Origin: Prorocentrum cordatum
Lineage: Eukaryota; Sar; Dinophyceae; Prorocentrales; Prorocentraceae
Direction: 5' to 3'
Assembly: GCA_963575745.1 (NCBI GenBank)
Contig: CAUYUJ010004558.1
Span: forward strand, 300,291 to 364,290
DNA: 64,000 bases
Shown: piece by piece, positions 45,598-55,418 of the stretch
How the letters are laid out: each line of letters opens with the position of its first letter
How positions within the stretch are numbered: the first letter of the stretch is position 1
Position numbers and translations under genes: made by a program
Notes under the pieces: model-generated
Seen by the model: the letters and a program-made list of their open reading frames with translations, nothing else
Database searches by the model: none
What the model was told of the DNA's origin: nothing

Positions 45598-45783
45598 GCG
45601 TGTCACTCCGCCGGTTCTGGCCCTCCAACGCTTCGGCGCGACACGCTGTCCACTTCCAGGCGCCCACGTGCCGAGCTTTTTTGCCAGTCCCCCGCCCCGC
45701 GGAGCGGCGCGACACGCTGCCTGCTCGCAGGGGATAGCGTGTCGCCGAGGCCGCCGTCGCGACACGCTGTCCAAGAGCTCCGC
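45598..45783 (+). repeat. Dispersed repeat D, copy 1 (~190 bp, GCGACACGCT arms)
   Basis: Contains GCGACACGCT in direct and inverted form (GCGACACGCT … AGCGTGTCGC … GCGACACGCT) and the shared block CCGCCCCGCGGAGCGGCG. Three further copies follow within 2.5 kb. A GGA tract lies at 45940-46012. Confidence 0.75.
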
Positions 45784-46130
45784 ACCGTAACCGCGAGAAG
45801 TCTTTAGAACCCCCTCCCCAACAGAAGATACAGCAACTAGTTGTGTTCTCGGCGGCCTTGTTGAAGCACTGGGGTCCCACCAATAGGGGGTAACTAATTT
45901 GTTTTTCCCGCGGCACCCGCCGCGTAACAACGACGACGGCAGCGGAGGAGGAGGAGGAGGAGGAGAAGGAGCAGGAGGAGAAGGGGGAGAGGGGGGAGGA
46001 GGAGGAGGAAGACGTTTCAGGACCAGTCCTATTCACCGCAGAGTGACACGGGGGTGGTCAAAACGAAAGACCTCCTGAGGTTCTCCTCCCTTCCCCTGTC
46101 CCTTCCCGCGGGCGCCGCGGCCGCTCGGCG

Positions 46131-46285
46131 ATGGCCGCCCACTGGGGCCCCGCGGGGGCCCCGCGGCTCCCGCGGGCGCCGGCGCAGGCGCCGCCGGGCG
46201 TCGAGCAGGACGGCCTGCTCACGAAGGGCGTGCTGGCGCAGTGGCAGCCCGGGTGCGTCCGCGTGCCCTACGCCTACGGAGCCCG
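46131..46285 (+). CDS. Exon-like island, unknown protein
   Basis: A GC3-rich frame with an Ala/Pro-rich start and then PPGVEQDGLLTKGVLAQWQP and GCVRVPYAYG. It looks more like protein than its shadows and could be a start exon (ATG at 46131), but it is short, has no clear splice borders and matches no family I know. Confidence 0.25.
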
Positions 46286-46621
46286 AAGAAGAGAGGGTTG
46301 CACGCATAGCTGCGGTCAGGTCGGAGTCGGCTGGGAGTCTGAGGTGGCCCAGCATTGGTTCCTGCCAGCAGGAAGGAGGGGAAGAGGTTCGAGGCTCTAG
46401 ATTCGGGAAGGTTGTTTGCCTCTTTCGGCCTCCAGGGTCCAGGGGGCTGATTTCAGAGTCCGGGGCCGTGAGAAACGGATCCCGCGTGAAAGAGTACGCA
46501 TGGACCTTGCGAGACGTCCGGGGCCCGACTTTGATTGCCTGGATTCGGCCTCAACCCCCCTTCCTGACCGATCTGCTGGGGCCCCGACCAGTTCAGACCC
46601 CCCGGCCGCCTCCAAGCTGCG

Positions 46622-46812
46622 TGCGTGTCGCGCCGCCGGTTCTGGCTTCCATGCCACGGCGCGACACGCGATCCACGTCCTATAGCCCCCAATCGTCAGC
46701 ACATCGAGCCTGTCCGAGCCTCCCGCCCCGCGGAGCGGAGCGACAAGCTATCCAATCGCACTGCACAGCGTGTCGCTGGGGCCGCCGCCGCGACACGCTA
46801 TGCATCAGTTCC
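46622..46812 (+). repeat. Dispersed repeat D, copy 2
   Basis: Same block order as copy 1: GTGTCGCGCCGCCGGTTCTG, GGCGCGACACGC, CCGCCCCGCGGAGCGGAG, AGCGTGTCGCTGGGGCCGCC, CGACACGCTATGCA. Confidence 0.75.
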
Positions 46813-47100
46813 TGATTGTACACTGAACAGTAAAGACGCTGGAGTAAGAACCACTTTAGATTCAGGGGGTGCTACGGTGTTCGGGCTGCTCCTTCAGTCT
46901 AGGTATGGGAACCATTGGGAATCCATTCGTGGCCGAGGCTCGCCGTGGCCAGAAAAGCCCATTTGTTCCCTTGTGGTGGCAAGGTGACTGCAAATGTTCG
47001 GAAATCTGCGTGGATTGCTCGGAACGGCGCCAGACCCCCTCAGCGGGGCCTCCAGCGCCGCCCCTCAAACGGTGCGCTGACCACAACGTGTGGTGAGCCA

Positions 47101-47246
47101 GTGGGGATTCGAGGTGACCGCACGGTTTTGGAATTTGAGTCTTTCAACAAGGACGTCTCCAGCGATTGGGGCCTCCAGGGGCCAAAAACCGTGCCGTGAC
47201 GGACCGTGCAGCGAGGGCGTTGGGGATTCCGAGGTCACCGCACGGT
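47101..47246 (+). repeat. 120-bp near-tandem duplication with internal inverted motif
   Basis: TGGGGATTCGAGGTGACCGC at 47101 recurs as TGGGGATTCCGAGGTCACCG at 47221. GACGGACCGTGC and GCACGGTCTGTC form an inverted pair around the second copy. Confidence 0.55.
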
Positions 47247-47348
47247 CTGTCGCCGTTCCGTTTCGGAACCCCGAGCAGGGGGGTCCAGCGCCAATGCGGG
47301 AAGTCCGATGAAATCCGGGCGGGCCCCCGAAAGTTTACGATCCGGCTT

Positions 47349-47493
47349 ACGCTATCCACGTCCCCAGCTCCAAGCGTCAACGTCCGCAGCCTTTCCGAGC
47401 CTCCCGCCCCGCGGAGCGGCGCAACACGCTCTCAGCTCGCAGGGCATGGCGTGTCGCCAGGGCCGCCGCCGCGACACGCTGAGCAAGAGTTCC
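47349..47493 (+). repeat. Dispersed repeat D, copy 3 (5' truncated)
   Basis: Lacks the first ~45 bp of the family. It ends in GCGACACGCTGAGCAAGAGT, immediately before the CCCACAG acceptor-like site of the exon island at 47499. Confidence 0.75.
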
Positions 47494-47498
47494 CACAG

Positions 47499-47601
47499 GA
47501 GTGCTGCTGGACGGCGACGGTGGCCAGCACCTCTTCGCGCGCGACCACCTGGGCCCCGGGCTGCTGGCATCCCTGCTCGCCGAGGTCGGCCACGCGCGAG
47601 G
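47499..47601 (+). CDS. Exon-like island with splice borders, unknown protein
   Basis: Bounded by CCCACAG on the left and GTAACC on the right. One frame reads VLLDGDGGQHLFARDHLGPG and LLASLLAEVGHARG, a coherent strand-helix segment with G/C third positions. No family recognised. It may belong to the same plus-strand gene as the PPR islands. The acceptor directly adjoins repeat D copy 3. Confidence 0.35.
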
Positions 47602-47922
47602 GTAACCCTCTGCTGGAGTGACCTGTGGAGTGCGGCTCTCGGGGGGCGCGGGGGGGGCAGAGCCCGAGCACGCAGGCCTCTGCCGTGGCGTCGCACGCCA
47701 CGGCAGGCAAGCCGCGCGCCGAAAGTTGCTCCTGACTGCACCCCCCTGGACAACCGGGGCCCCGGACCCCCGATCTCAGTGTTGAGTCGGCCGCGGCCGA
47801 CGGCGGGAAAAGTCTGAGCGTGCGGCGTCCCGCGCGAACCTCGACACTGAGGGGCGCGGGGAAGCGGACCGTGCGCGAGATCTGCATTACCTATCCGGGG
47901 TGCGACCCAGGAACTTTGGCTC

Positions 47923-48110
47923 AGCTTGTCGCTCCGCCAGTTCTGGCCCACCACGCTTCGGCGCGACACGCTGTCCACGTCCCCTCTCCCGAGCGTCAAC
48001 GCCCCCAGCCGTTCCTAGCCTCCCGCCCCGCGGAGCGGAGCGACTCGCTCTTATCTCACAGGGCACAGCGCGTCGCCAGGCCGCCGCCGCGACACGCCGT
48101 GCAAAAGTTT
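47923..48110 (+). repeat. Dispersed repeat D, copy 4
   Basis: Full-length copy: GTCGCTCCGCCAGTTCTGGC through GCGACACGCCGTGCAAAAGT. It is followed at once by the inverted-pair repeat starting at 48112. Confidence 0.75.
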
Positions 48111-48111
48111 C

Positions 48112-48725
48112 TGACCGTAGTGTACAGCCGGACCGAGGTATCAGAGCGAGGTCGGTTCGGGGGGGGTGCCCTAGTGCTCTTCGTGCCTGTTGGATGCTCT
48201 TGTGCATCCTGGGGAGGGTGCCCTTGGATGTTCTGCGTGTCTTGGCCATCGGAGGGCCTCACGTTCTTGAGGGATCCTCTTCTGGCCTGGGCCTGACTGC
48301 AGGGCCACCCTGGCGTGCAGCCGACGAGGGGGACGCGCTCCTGTTCCGCACGTGGGTGCCCGCGGCCCCGTGCCACGGGGAGGACGGCGCCGCCCCGCGC
48401 GCGTCCTGGGCCTGCAGCATCCGCAGGGACGCGGGCGGCCGCGCCGCTGCCAGGAGCCGCTCCAGGGCCTCGTCGAGCTGCTCCACTCGGGTCTCGGCGA
48501 GCTCGTCTGCGCCCCGCTCCAGGTCCCCTCGGAGGGACGCCAACAACACAGTCGGACCTGGGACAGAGCATCCTTCGAGAACATGAGACCCTCCGCCAGC
48601 CAAACTGACGAGCTCTCGAGGGCCCCCCCAGGATACAAGAACATCTAACAAACGCGAAGAACATTAGGGCACTCTCCCCGAAAACCGACCTCGACCTTAT
48701 ACCTCGGCTTGATTGTACATCACCA
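48112..48725. repeat. Inverted pair of ~180-bp repeats flanking an exon-like island
   Basis: 48112-48300 matches the reverse complement of 48545-48725 in order: TGTACAGCCGGACCGAGGTA, GGTCGGTT, GTGCCCTAGTGCTCTTCGTG, CTTGTGCATCCTGGGG, GGCGGAGGGTCTCATGTTCT-type. The ~245 bp between the arms is GC-rich and coding-like. Confidence 0.7.
48325..48545 (-). CDS. Exon-like island, amphipathic helix, unknown protein
   Basis: On the minus strand the frame reads LLASLRGDLERGADELAETR, then VEQLDEALERLLAAAR and PPASLRMLQAQDARG, a convincing heptad-like helix with G/C third positions. A GTCCCAG acceptor-like site lies just 5' (about 48560) and CAGGGTGGCC just 3'. The plus-strand frame is also open but Arg/Ser-rich and looks like the shadow. 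Family unknown, and strand not certain because the neighbouring islands are on plus. Confidence 0.35.
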
Positions 48726-49044
48726 GCCCTGGCCAGGTCCACCATGGGCCCTGGAATGATGCGAGGTTTTCCAACAATGGCCTTGCCTTCGAGGATCGAA
48801 GGAGTTGTCATCTCTTCCGTCGCGGAAGGCGGCGGAAGGGCGGCAGAAGGTGGCGGAAGTAAAACATGCGCCCCAAACCATGTATAGAATTCCAGGCCCA
48901 GGCCAGGAGGGCCTGTGAGCACCAGTCCGGGGCCCAGGATGGGCCTGGCCAGGGCTGGTTGTGGCGGTATATTGCTTGGAGCTCTCCGGTCCATGGCGGC
49001 GCGCACAGGCCCAGATCTTCGACGAATTGGTCTGCTTCGGTAGC

Positions 49045-49297
49045 AAGGCATGTGAGCATCGCGTGTCCTCGGGTTTCCGTCCTCAGAGAGCAGTGGCGTG
49101 CGTTGACGTCATGCACTTGCTGTGTTCGCATGCCGTTGCCACTCTCATTCGAGTCCTGACGAGCCCCAGCAGGGGCGAAACGTTGACACGCGTACTGGAA
49201 AAGGCACGGGCTTGAAGCGCCATACGAGCAAGGTGAGCACCGCATGTCCTCGGAACCCCGTCTTCCGAGTGTATTGGCGTGCGCTGTTGTCTGGCAA
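49045..49297 (+). repeat. ~65-bp direct repeat pair
   Basis: 49045-49105 and 49232-49297 share GTGAGCA-CGC-TGTCCTCGG and a TGGCGTGCGYTG end. The hammerhead-like motif lies between the copies. Confidence 0.6.
49096..49190 (+). ncRNA. Hammerhead-ribozyme-like core
   Basis: CTGACGA (49156-49162), a perfect 5-bp stem GCCCC/GGGGC with an AGCA loop, then GAAA (49177-49180) reproduce the conserved hammerhead core and stem II. For stem III, the GACGTC at 49105-49110 supplies a canonical GUC site, and the bases before it pair with ACGTTGACACGCG after GAAA (13 of 14 pairs, several G-U). Stem I is not formed directly: CATGC/GCATG at 49110-49132 pairs, but ~24 extra bases separate it from CTGACGA. It is therefore a decayed ribozyme or chance. 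Confidence 0.3.
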
Positions 49298-50289
49298 TCG
49301 TTGGAAAGCGCCGATGCAGCGTCGACTTGCGTCGATGTAGCGTCGATGAGCCCAAATTCTCCAAGAGCCAACCAGAGCGTATGGTAGGCGCCCACGAGTT
49401 GCCGCAGAAGTTGGTCCGATCCCCGCGTGCTTCTTCGATCTCGGCCCCCCGGGGCCGGCGTCGGGCCACGGGGCCAGCAAAGACGCATCCCCGGGCGAAG
49501 AGCCACCCCCCTCAGGGAAGCGGTCCGGACCTCTGCGGCCGTGGACGGACTTGATCACATCGGCGGGTGTCAGGGCCTGGCGGCGCGCACCCGAGGGGTG
49601 GCGCGAGGGGGGCGGCCACGAGCAAAAACGCCGGGGGCGGGCTTCTGAGGGGGGCAGGGCGGCCTCTCCGAAGCCGCCCTGGCGTCCAGAAGCCTCCTGC
49701 TGGTCAGAGGCCCCCTTGGCCCTTCCGAGAAGGCCCCCGCCTTCCCCCAAGAGCATCCCCCGGCCCTCTGGGCAGCCCGCCCCACCTCGCGCCACCTCCC
49801 CCCGAGACACCTGACGTCTTGGATTAGTCCACTCGGGGTCCGGATACCCCGGCCCTTCAGCCCCAGGGCCGGCTGCTTATTTCTGTTTCACGGTCTGGGG
49901 GCCGGGCGAGGGGCTCCGGAGGCCGAACACAGCGAAAGATGCCCGTGGTTTGTTCGATATGCTGGAGTCGCTGTTGCTACTGGGCCTCATACGTTGCACC
50001 ACGTAGCTTACACAAATATTGCACCACATCGACTGCACCACACAGATTGATCCACACAGAGTGCACCACGCACATAAGCTTGCACCACATAGATTGTACC
50101 ACATGGACTGCAGACATCACTGCTTGGGGTCCACGCTGGCTATGCGTTCCACGCGTTGGAGGTCTGTGCCCCTGTGTGCGCCGCCACAGGTCGGATGCCG
50201 CCGCCCGGGCCACCAGGGCGCACCCCGAGACGGCGAACAGGCCCCGATGGAGGGCGGGGGTGCTGCGGCCACCTGCGCGGGACACGGGC
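49298..50289. other. No certain gene; weak minus-strand coding signal
   Basis: A minus-strand stretch near 49650-49480 reads ARRQALTPADVIKSVHGRRG and could be an exon. Near 50000-50110 short CACCACATAGATTG-type units repeat. Nothing firmer was seen. Confidence 0.25.
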
Positions 50290-51026
50290 GGCGCCGCCCC
50301 GCGCCAGGCCGAGGCCGAGGCCACGGCGCGGCGGCCTCGGCCGCCGCCGAGGGCTGAGGCCCAGCCGCGGCCCGCCGCGCCCGCGCCGAAGCCGCCCTCC
50401 GCCCCGAGGGAGCCGCCGCCGCCGCCCGCGGCGGCCGCGGCGGCCGCGCCGAGGGCGCCGCCGTCGGCCCAGCGCAGGACGCCCGGCGGCGCCGAGGGCG
50501 CCGTCGCCGGCCCAGCGGCGCCCGCGGCGCCCGCGGCGCCTGCGGCGCTGTCCGCCTCGGCGGCCGCCGGGCGGGCGGGCGCGCAGCCGGACAGCCCTGC
50601 GCAGGACTACTCAAAGAAAGTAAAGGGGCACGAACATGAAATGAATGAACTCCGCGCAGATTTCTCGGACTTGCGCTGGGCCCCCCTGGCGACGCCTCCG
50701 GCGGCGCCCCTGGCGCGCTCCGCCATCCAGGAGATCCGCGCGGAGCTCCGAGAGTTTGTCCGTATGCCGTTTCTTGTGCCTCTAAGGACGTCGTGGCCGC
50801 GGCCGCGAGGGAGGGGACCCTGCAGCGCTGCGCGGCCCGGCTGCTGCGCCATGACTGCCCGCCCGCCGACTGGGAGCGGGCGCTGCTGCTCTTTCTTGAG
50901 ACGCCGCTGGCGGCGCTCCTGGACGAGGAGATCGCGCGCGTGAACGAGGTGCTGGGCGCGGAGGCGTCGGCGCTGAGGCTCGGCAGGCCGCCCACAGTGA
51001 GCTGGTCGGGCGTCTCGCTGAGCTGA
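50290..51026 (+). CDS. 3' exon(s) of a host gene, Pro/Ala-rich linker plus helical C-terminus
   Basis: The frame from about 50290 encodes a Pro/Ala-rich disordered linker, then HEHEMNELRADFSDLRW and ARSAIQEIRAELREF. It shifts at 50758 into an 80-codon frame (50787-51026) reading DVVAAAAREGTLQRCAARLL, then RHDCPPADWERALLLF, ending in TGA. The two frames would join exactly if GTCCGT…CTCTAAG (50758-50786, 29 nt) were removed. This would be an extremely short intron, and a 29-nt insertion or a misread frame is the alternative. No family recognised. It may be the 3' end of the plus-strand gene whose PPR islands lie upstream, but this is not shown. Confidence 0.4.
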
Positions 51027-51087
51027 CGTCGGGCTGCATCTCGGCAGCTGCCACGAGACCGCGGGAAAAGGATCCCCCTCCTGGTGA

Positions 51088-51235
51088 TGGTCCTCCTCCT
51101 CCTCCTCCTCCTCCGCCTCCTGCTCCTTCTCCTCCTCATCCTACTCGAAGCTCGAAGCTGCGGACTGTGCAACCAACTCCTCCTCCTCCTCCTCCTCCTC
51201 CTTCTCCTCCTCCTTCTCCCCCTCCATTACCTCTC
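51088..51235. repeat. CTC microsatellite blocks
   Basis: CTC units at 51088-51150 and 51179-51235 just beyond the preceding stop codon. Confidence 0.85.
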
Positions 51236-51335
51236 CTTGGAAATAATTTATCCCTGTCGAGGCCAGTTTTTGGGGCGGGCCGGGCGTTTCGCCTGAGACT
51301 TCCTCATCATCTGTGACCTTGAAGCTTAGCATATG

Positions 51336-51770
51336 GCAACGGTTTCACAGATGGAGCGCGGGTGGTTTTCAAAATGTGGCGTTCGCCGTAGCGCCGCGAA
51401 CATTCGTTTAGAATAATTGCAAGGGTTTCACGGATTGAGGGCGGTTGGTTTTCAAAATGTGGTTCTCGCTTTAGCGCCGCGCACATTCGCTTTTAACATG
51501 TGCAAGGGCTTCACGGATTGAGGGCGGGTGGTTTTTAACGTGTGGTTATCGCCTTAGTGCCGTGCTCATTCGTTTGTAAAATTTGCAAGAGCTTCACGGA
51601 TTGAGGGCGGAGCTTCATGGATTGAGGGCGGGTCGTTTTCAAAATGTAGTTCTCGCCTTAGCGACGCGCACATCCGTTTTAAACATTTGCAAGGGAATCA
51701 CGGTTTGAGGGGTGTTCCTTTTCAAAATCTGGTTCTCGCTTTTAAAAAATGTACAAGAGTTTCACGGATT
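51336..51770 (+). repeat. ~83-bp minisatellite, five to six copies
   Basis: Units run from CTTCACGGATTGAGGGCGG through TTTTCAAAATGTGGTTCTCG and GCGCACATTCG to TTTGCAAGAG. Starts lie near 51342, 51425, 51508, 51591 (truncated), 51612, 51695 and 51757. The DNA is lower in GC than its surroundings. Confidence 0.85.
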
Positions 51771-53140
51771 CCCATGATCGACTTACCAGAAATGGTTTTG
51801 GAAGGATTCACGAGTATGAAGGCGCGATAGTTACGATGATTCGCGGTGTTGAAGTCCCAGGAATGGTTTTCTGGCATGATGCAGGATCGTCAAGACGCAA
51901 TAGTCCGGTTTATACGTGGCGTTGTAATGCCGACAACATTTTTGGGGCATGTTTCAGGGTCTTCAAACGGTTGTCTTCCAACGAGGCAGGTCCCTCTGTG
52001 GAAGTAAATCGCTGTATCGGCTAATGAAGGGGGAGTTTGGGGGGAGGGCTTATCCCAACATCGTTGGTGACTCTTGGGTTTACACTAGTCCTCCTCCTCC
52101 TCCTCCTCCTCCTCCTCCTCCTCCTCCTCCTCCTCCTGTTCCTGCTCATGATCCTTCCCCTCCTCCTCCTCCTCCTCCTCCTCCTCCCATCCTTCTCCCC
52201 CTCCACCTCCGCCTCCTCCTGGGCTGAGACCCAAATACTTCACCCCCCCGGTAGTCTTCTCTCTGAGGAGTTTTTGAGGTTATCCTGCCCTGACCTGACC
52301 TGACCTCCTCCTCCTCCTTTCCCTCCTCCTCCTCCTCCTCCTCCTCCTCCTCCTCCTCATCCTCCTCCTCCTTCTCTCCTCCGCCTCATCCTCCCTCCCC
52401 CCCGAGGACCTGGTATGGGAGCTGCTGGACTCCATGCGGGCGGGGCGCTCAGAGCCTGCCGCGCGCCAGCTGTGGGGGGCGTCTATGCAGAGGCCCCTCC
52501 CAGCAACGCAGCTGTGCCCGACCAAAGGCACGGAAGAGGCCACGGGCAGGGAGTCGGCTACGCGTGAGGGTGGCCGTTCGCCCGAGCGACCTTTGGGTGC
52601 GACCCTACCTGCAGGGGTCCCCCCCCAAACACTGCCCTGCGCGCTTGGGTTTGGCCCCCTCGGCCCCAGAATGCCGCACACCAGATGCCACTTTTGTCTG
52701 GGGTCACCCGTGTGTGCGTTGCCGATAGAAGCACGCAAGAGTGCAGCGAGCAAGTGATAAGGCTGGGCCATGGTAAGCTTCTGCGACGCTTGGAGACCTG
52801 ATATGGTATCCTCCTCTGCCCGAAGCTCTGGCACATCCCGCGACACGCAGGGGTTGTTCCCAACCACTGGTTGCAGTCAGCGGCTTTCGGCTACCTCTTC
52901 CTCGGAACAGACTCAAGACTGCCGGGGTTGCGCGCGGTGGCCGCCCGTCGCCGCCTCGTCGCCGCCCCGTGCGACCGACGGCGGGCATGTCCAGGTCTCC
53001 GGCCGGTGGCCACCCAGCGCCGTCCCGAGCCACGATCCACGGCTGCATCCATCCAATCGAAGACGCCTACGGCGAATCACCGCCGCCCCCTGCCCTTTCG
53101 GACGCGCCTAGGTGGCCGAACGTTGCGGCCAGAGGCCTGC
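51771..53140. other. CTC tracts and no certain gene
   Basis: CTC microsatellites occupy 52088-52210 and 52300-52385. An open frame after the second tract (EDLVWELLDSMRAGRSEPAA) might be an exon but lacks support. The rest shows nothing recognisable. Confidence 0.35.
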
Positions 53141-53141
53141 C

Positions 53142-53535
53142 AAGCTATCGGACCATGTGTTCCCCGAATCAGTTTGGAAAGCTTTCGGGGAACACGTGGG
53201 GGCGAATGAACATGATGAGGAAGAGGAAGAGGCCTCTTGGGCCGTCTTGAGCCGTCGGAATGGCGAAAAGAAAAACAAATGCCAACATCCTTGAAACATG
53301 TAGGAACAATTAATCATGTTGGTCTCTTCGGGCCCTCCTGGAAGACCTCTTGAAGGCCTCTTGGGCCGTCTTGGAGGCCTCTTGGGGGCCTCTTGGGCCG
53401 TCTTGGGCAATATTGACGCCATGTTAGGCCGTCTTGGAGGCATCTTGGGCCGTCTTGGAGGCATCTTGGGGCGAAGCTATCGGACCATGTGTTCCCCGAG
53501 TCGGTTTGGAAAGCCTTCGGGGAACACGTGGGGGA
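53142..53535 (+). repeat. Two ~63-bp hairpin repeats
   Basis: 53142-53208 and 53471-53535 share AAGCTATCGGACCATGTGTT and TTTCGGGGAACACGTGGGGG. Each copy is self-complementary (TGTTCCCCGAA … TTCGGGGAACA). Short-period GGCC repeats fill the space between. Confidence 0.75.
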
Positions 53536-54794
53536 GGAAGAGGAAGAGGGGGAGAAGGAGGAAAAAGGAGAAGGGGGAGGATGCCTCTTCGGAGCCTTTT
53601 GAGGTACTCTTGGGCTCGATTGGGCCATCTTGGGGCCATTTTGGAGGTCATGTTGGTGCTATCTCGGGCTCTCCTGGAGCCTCTTGAGGGCCTCTTGGGG
53701 CCTTCTTGGGACTTCTCGGGGGCCTCTTCGGTCATCTTGGTGGGTTCCTGGCACGTATGACGCCGTCGGGAGCCGTCTTGGGGGCCTATCTGAACCGACT
53801 TGAGGTCCTCTTGGGGCGCTTCGGGGCCGTCTTGGAGGCCATCTTTGGGGCCCTCCTGGGGCCGTCTTGGGGGCCTCTTGGGCCGTCATGGGGCCCTCTT
53901 GGAGGCCTCGTGGGCGATGGTGGGGCGATCTTGGCGGCTTCTAGGGCCGTCTTGAGCCGTCGGAAGGCCGAGAAGAGGCAAATGCCCAAATCCTTCAAAA
54001 ACCTATGAAAAAATGAGTTTGGCCTCTTTGGGCCCTCCTGGAGCAGCTCTTGGAGGCCTCTTGGGCCGTATTCAGGCCTTTTGGGCCATCTTGAGGCTAT
54101 CTGACGTCATTTTGGGTACATCTTGGGCCGTCTTGGAGGCCATCTTGGGCGTCTTAAAGGCCTCCTGGGCCGTCTTTGGGACCTCTTGGGGCCGTCTTGG
54201 GGGCCTCTTGGGCCGTTCTGGAACCAGCTTGGAGACCTCTTGGGCGACCTTTGGGCGATCTTTGGGGGCTCTTGGGCCGTCTCGGTCCGTCGGAAGGCCG
54301 AAAAGAAGCAAATGCCAAAATCCTTCAAAAACCTTAGGAAGTCCGTGTTTTTTTACCTTTTCCTGGCTTTCCTGGAGGCCATCTTGGGCGTCTTGGAGGT
54401 CTCTTGGGCCGTCTTGGGGCCCTCTTGAGGCCGTCTTGGGGGCCTCTTGGGCCGTCATGGGGCCCTCTTGGAGGCCTCGTGGGCGATGGTGGGGCGATCT
54501 TGGCGGCCTCTTGGCCCGTCGTGAGCCGCCGGAATGCCGAGAGGAGGCAAATGCCCAAATCCTTCGAAAACCCAAGGAGAATATATGATTTTGGCTTGTG
54601 CGGGCCCGCCTGGAGCACCTCTTGGAGGCCTCTTGGGCCGTATTGAGGCCTCTTGGGCCGTCTTGGGCCATCTTGAGGCTATCTGACGCCATCCTGGGTA
54701 CATATTGGGCCGTCTTGGAAGCATCTTGGGGCCATCTTAGCCGTCTTGGAGGCCATCTTGGCCGTCTGGGATGCATCTTGGAGGCCATCTTGGG
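53220..54794 (-). repeat. GGCC short-period array, minus orientation
   Basis: CTTGGGCCGTCTTGGAGGCC-type ~18-bp units. AT-rich cores near 53245, 53958, 54287 and 54527 share GTCGGAAGGCCGA, GCAAATGCC and AATCCTTCAAAAACC. They are spaced about 240-700 bp apart. Confidence 0.85.
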
Positions 54795-54985
54795 CCGTCG
54801 TGGAGCCGTCTGGACTGGGAAAAACCCTCTTTGGAGCCGGGTCCGGGCAAATTTTCGGCATCCTTTCGGGTGGCCGGCGGGACGCGCCGGAGCCCCAGGG
54901 GGAGTTCTTCTGGAAAAAGAGCCAAAACCAAAAACGATAGGATTCAGTACGCTGGGCACCCCTCTTGCAAGCAACAGAGGGTGGC
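54795..54985 (+). repeat. Terminal module of the GGCC family (plus)
   Basis: GAGCCGTCTGGACTGGGAAA, then GCCGGAGCCCCAGGGGGAGT, then GGATTCAGTACGCTGGGCAC and CCCTCTTGCAAGC. It matches 25318-25475 in reverse. More GGCC units follow at 55020-55115. Confidence 0.6.
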
Positions 54986-55257
54986 GGATGACTGGCCTTC
55001 GGCCCATCACGCCGCCGCATCTCGGCTGTGGACCAGAGGCCTCTTAGAAGTCTCCTGGGGTTTCTTGGAGGCCTGTTTGGGGCCCTTCGGGGGTCTCATG
55101 GTGGCCTCTCGGATGCCCCTTGGACATACGACGGCCCACTGGCTTTTCGCAGAAGTCTGAGTTTATGCGAGCGCGCTCTTCCTCACCATCCTCATTTGCA
55201 GTTGTTCTCATCATCACCAGCGTCATCAGAATCACAACCATCATCAGCACCACCATC

Positions 55258-55288
55258 ACGATCACAATAACCATCACCATCACCACCG

Positions 55289-55340
<52 letters not shown>
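55258..55340. repeat. CAT microsatellite abutting the spliced leader
   Basis: CAC/ATC units run without a gap into the first bases of the leader at 55341. Confidence 0.9.
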
Positions 55341-55342
<2 letters not shown>

Positions 55343-55363
55343 GTAGCCATTTTTTGGCTCAAG
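55341..55363 (+). other. Relic dinoflagellate spliced leader (DinoSL)
   Basis: CCGTAGCCA, a run of six T, GGCTCAAG. This is the known leader with two extra T in the central run. It lies 55 bp upstream of the ATG of the next gene, as in a trans-spliced mRNA that was copied into the genome. Confidence 0.85.
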
Positions 55364-55418
55364 GCTGCGGCACGGTTTGTTTTGCTTCCCTTCGTCGCTC
55401 ACTCCAGGCTTCCTCAGC

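Noticed and set aside
51749-52024. 91-codon open frame after the minisatellite
   Set aside because: It starts inside the last minisatellite unit, has balanced base use without third-position bias, and has no homologue that I recognise.
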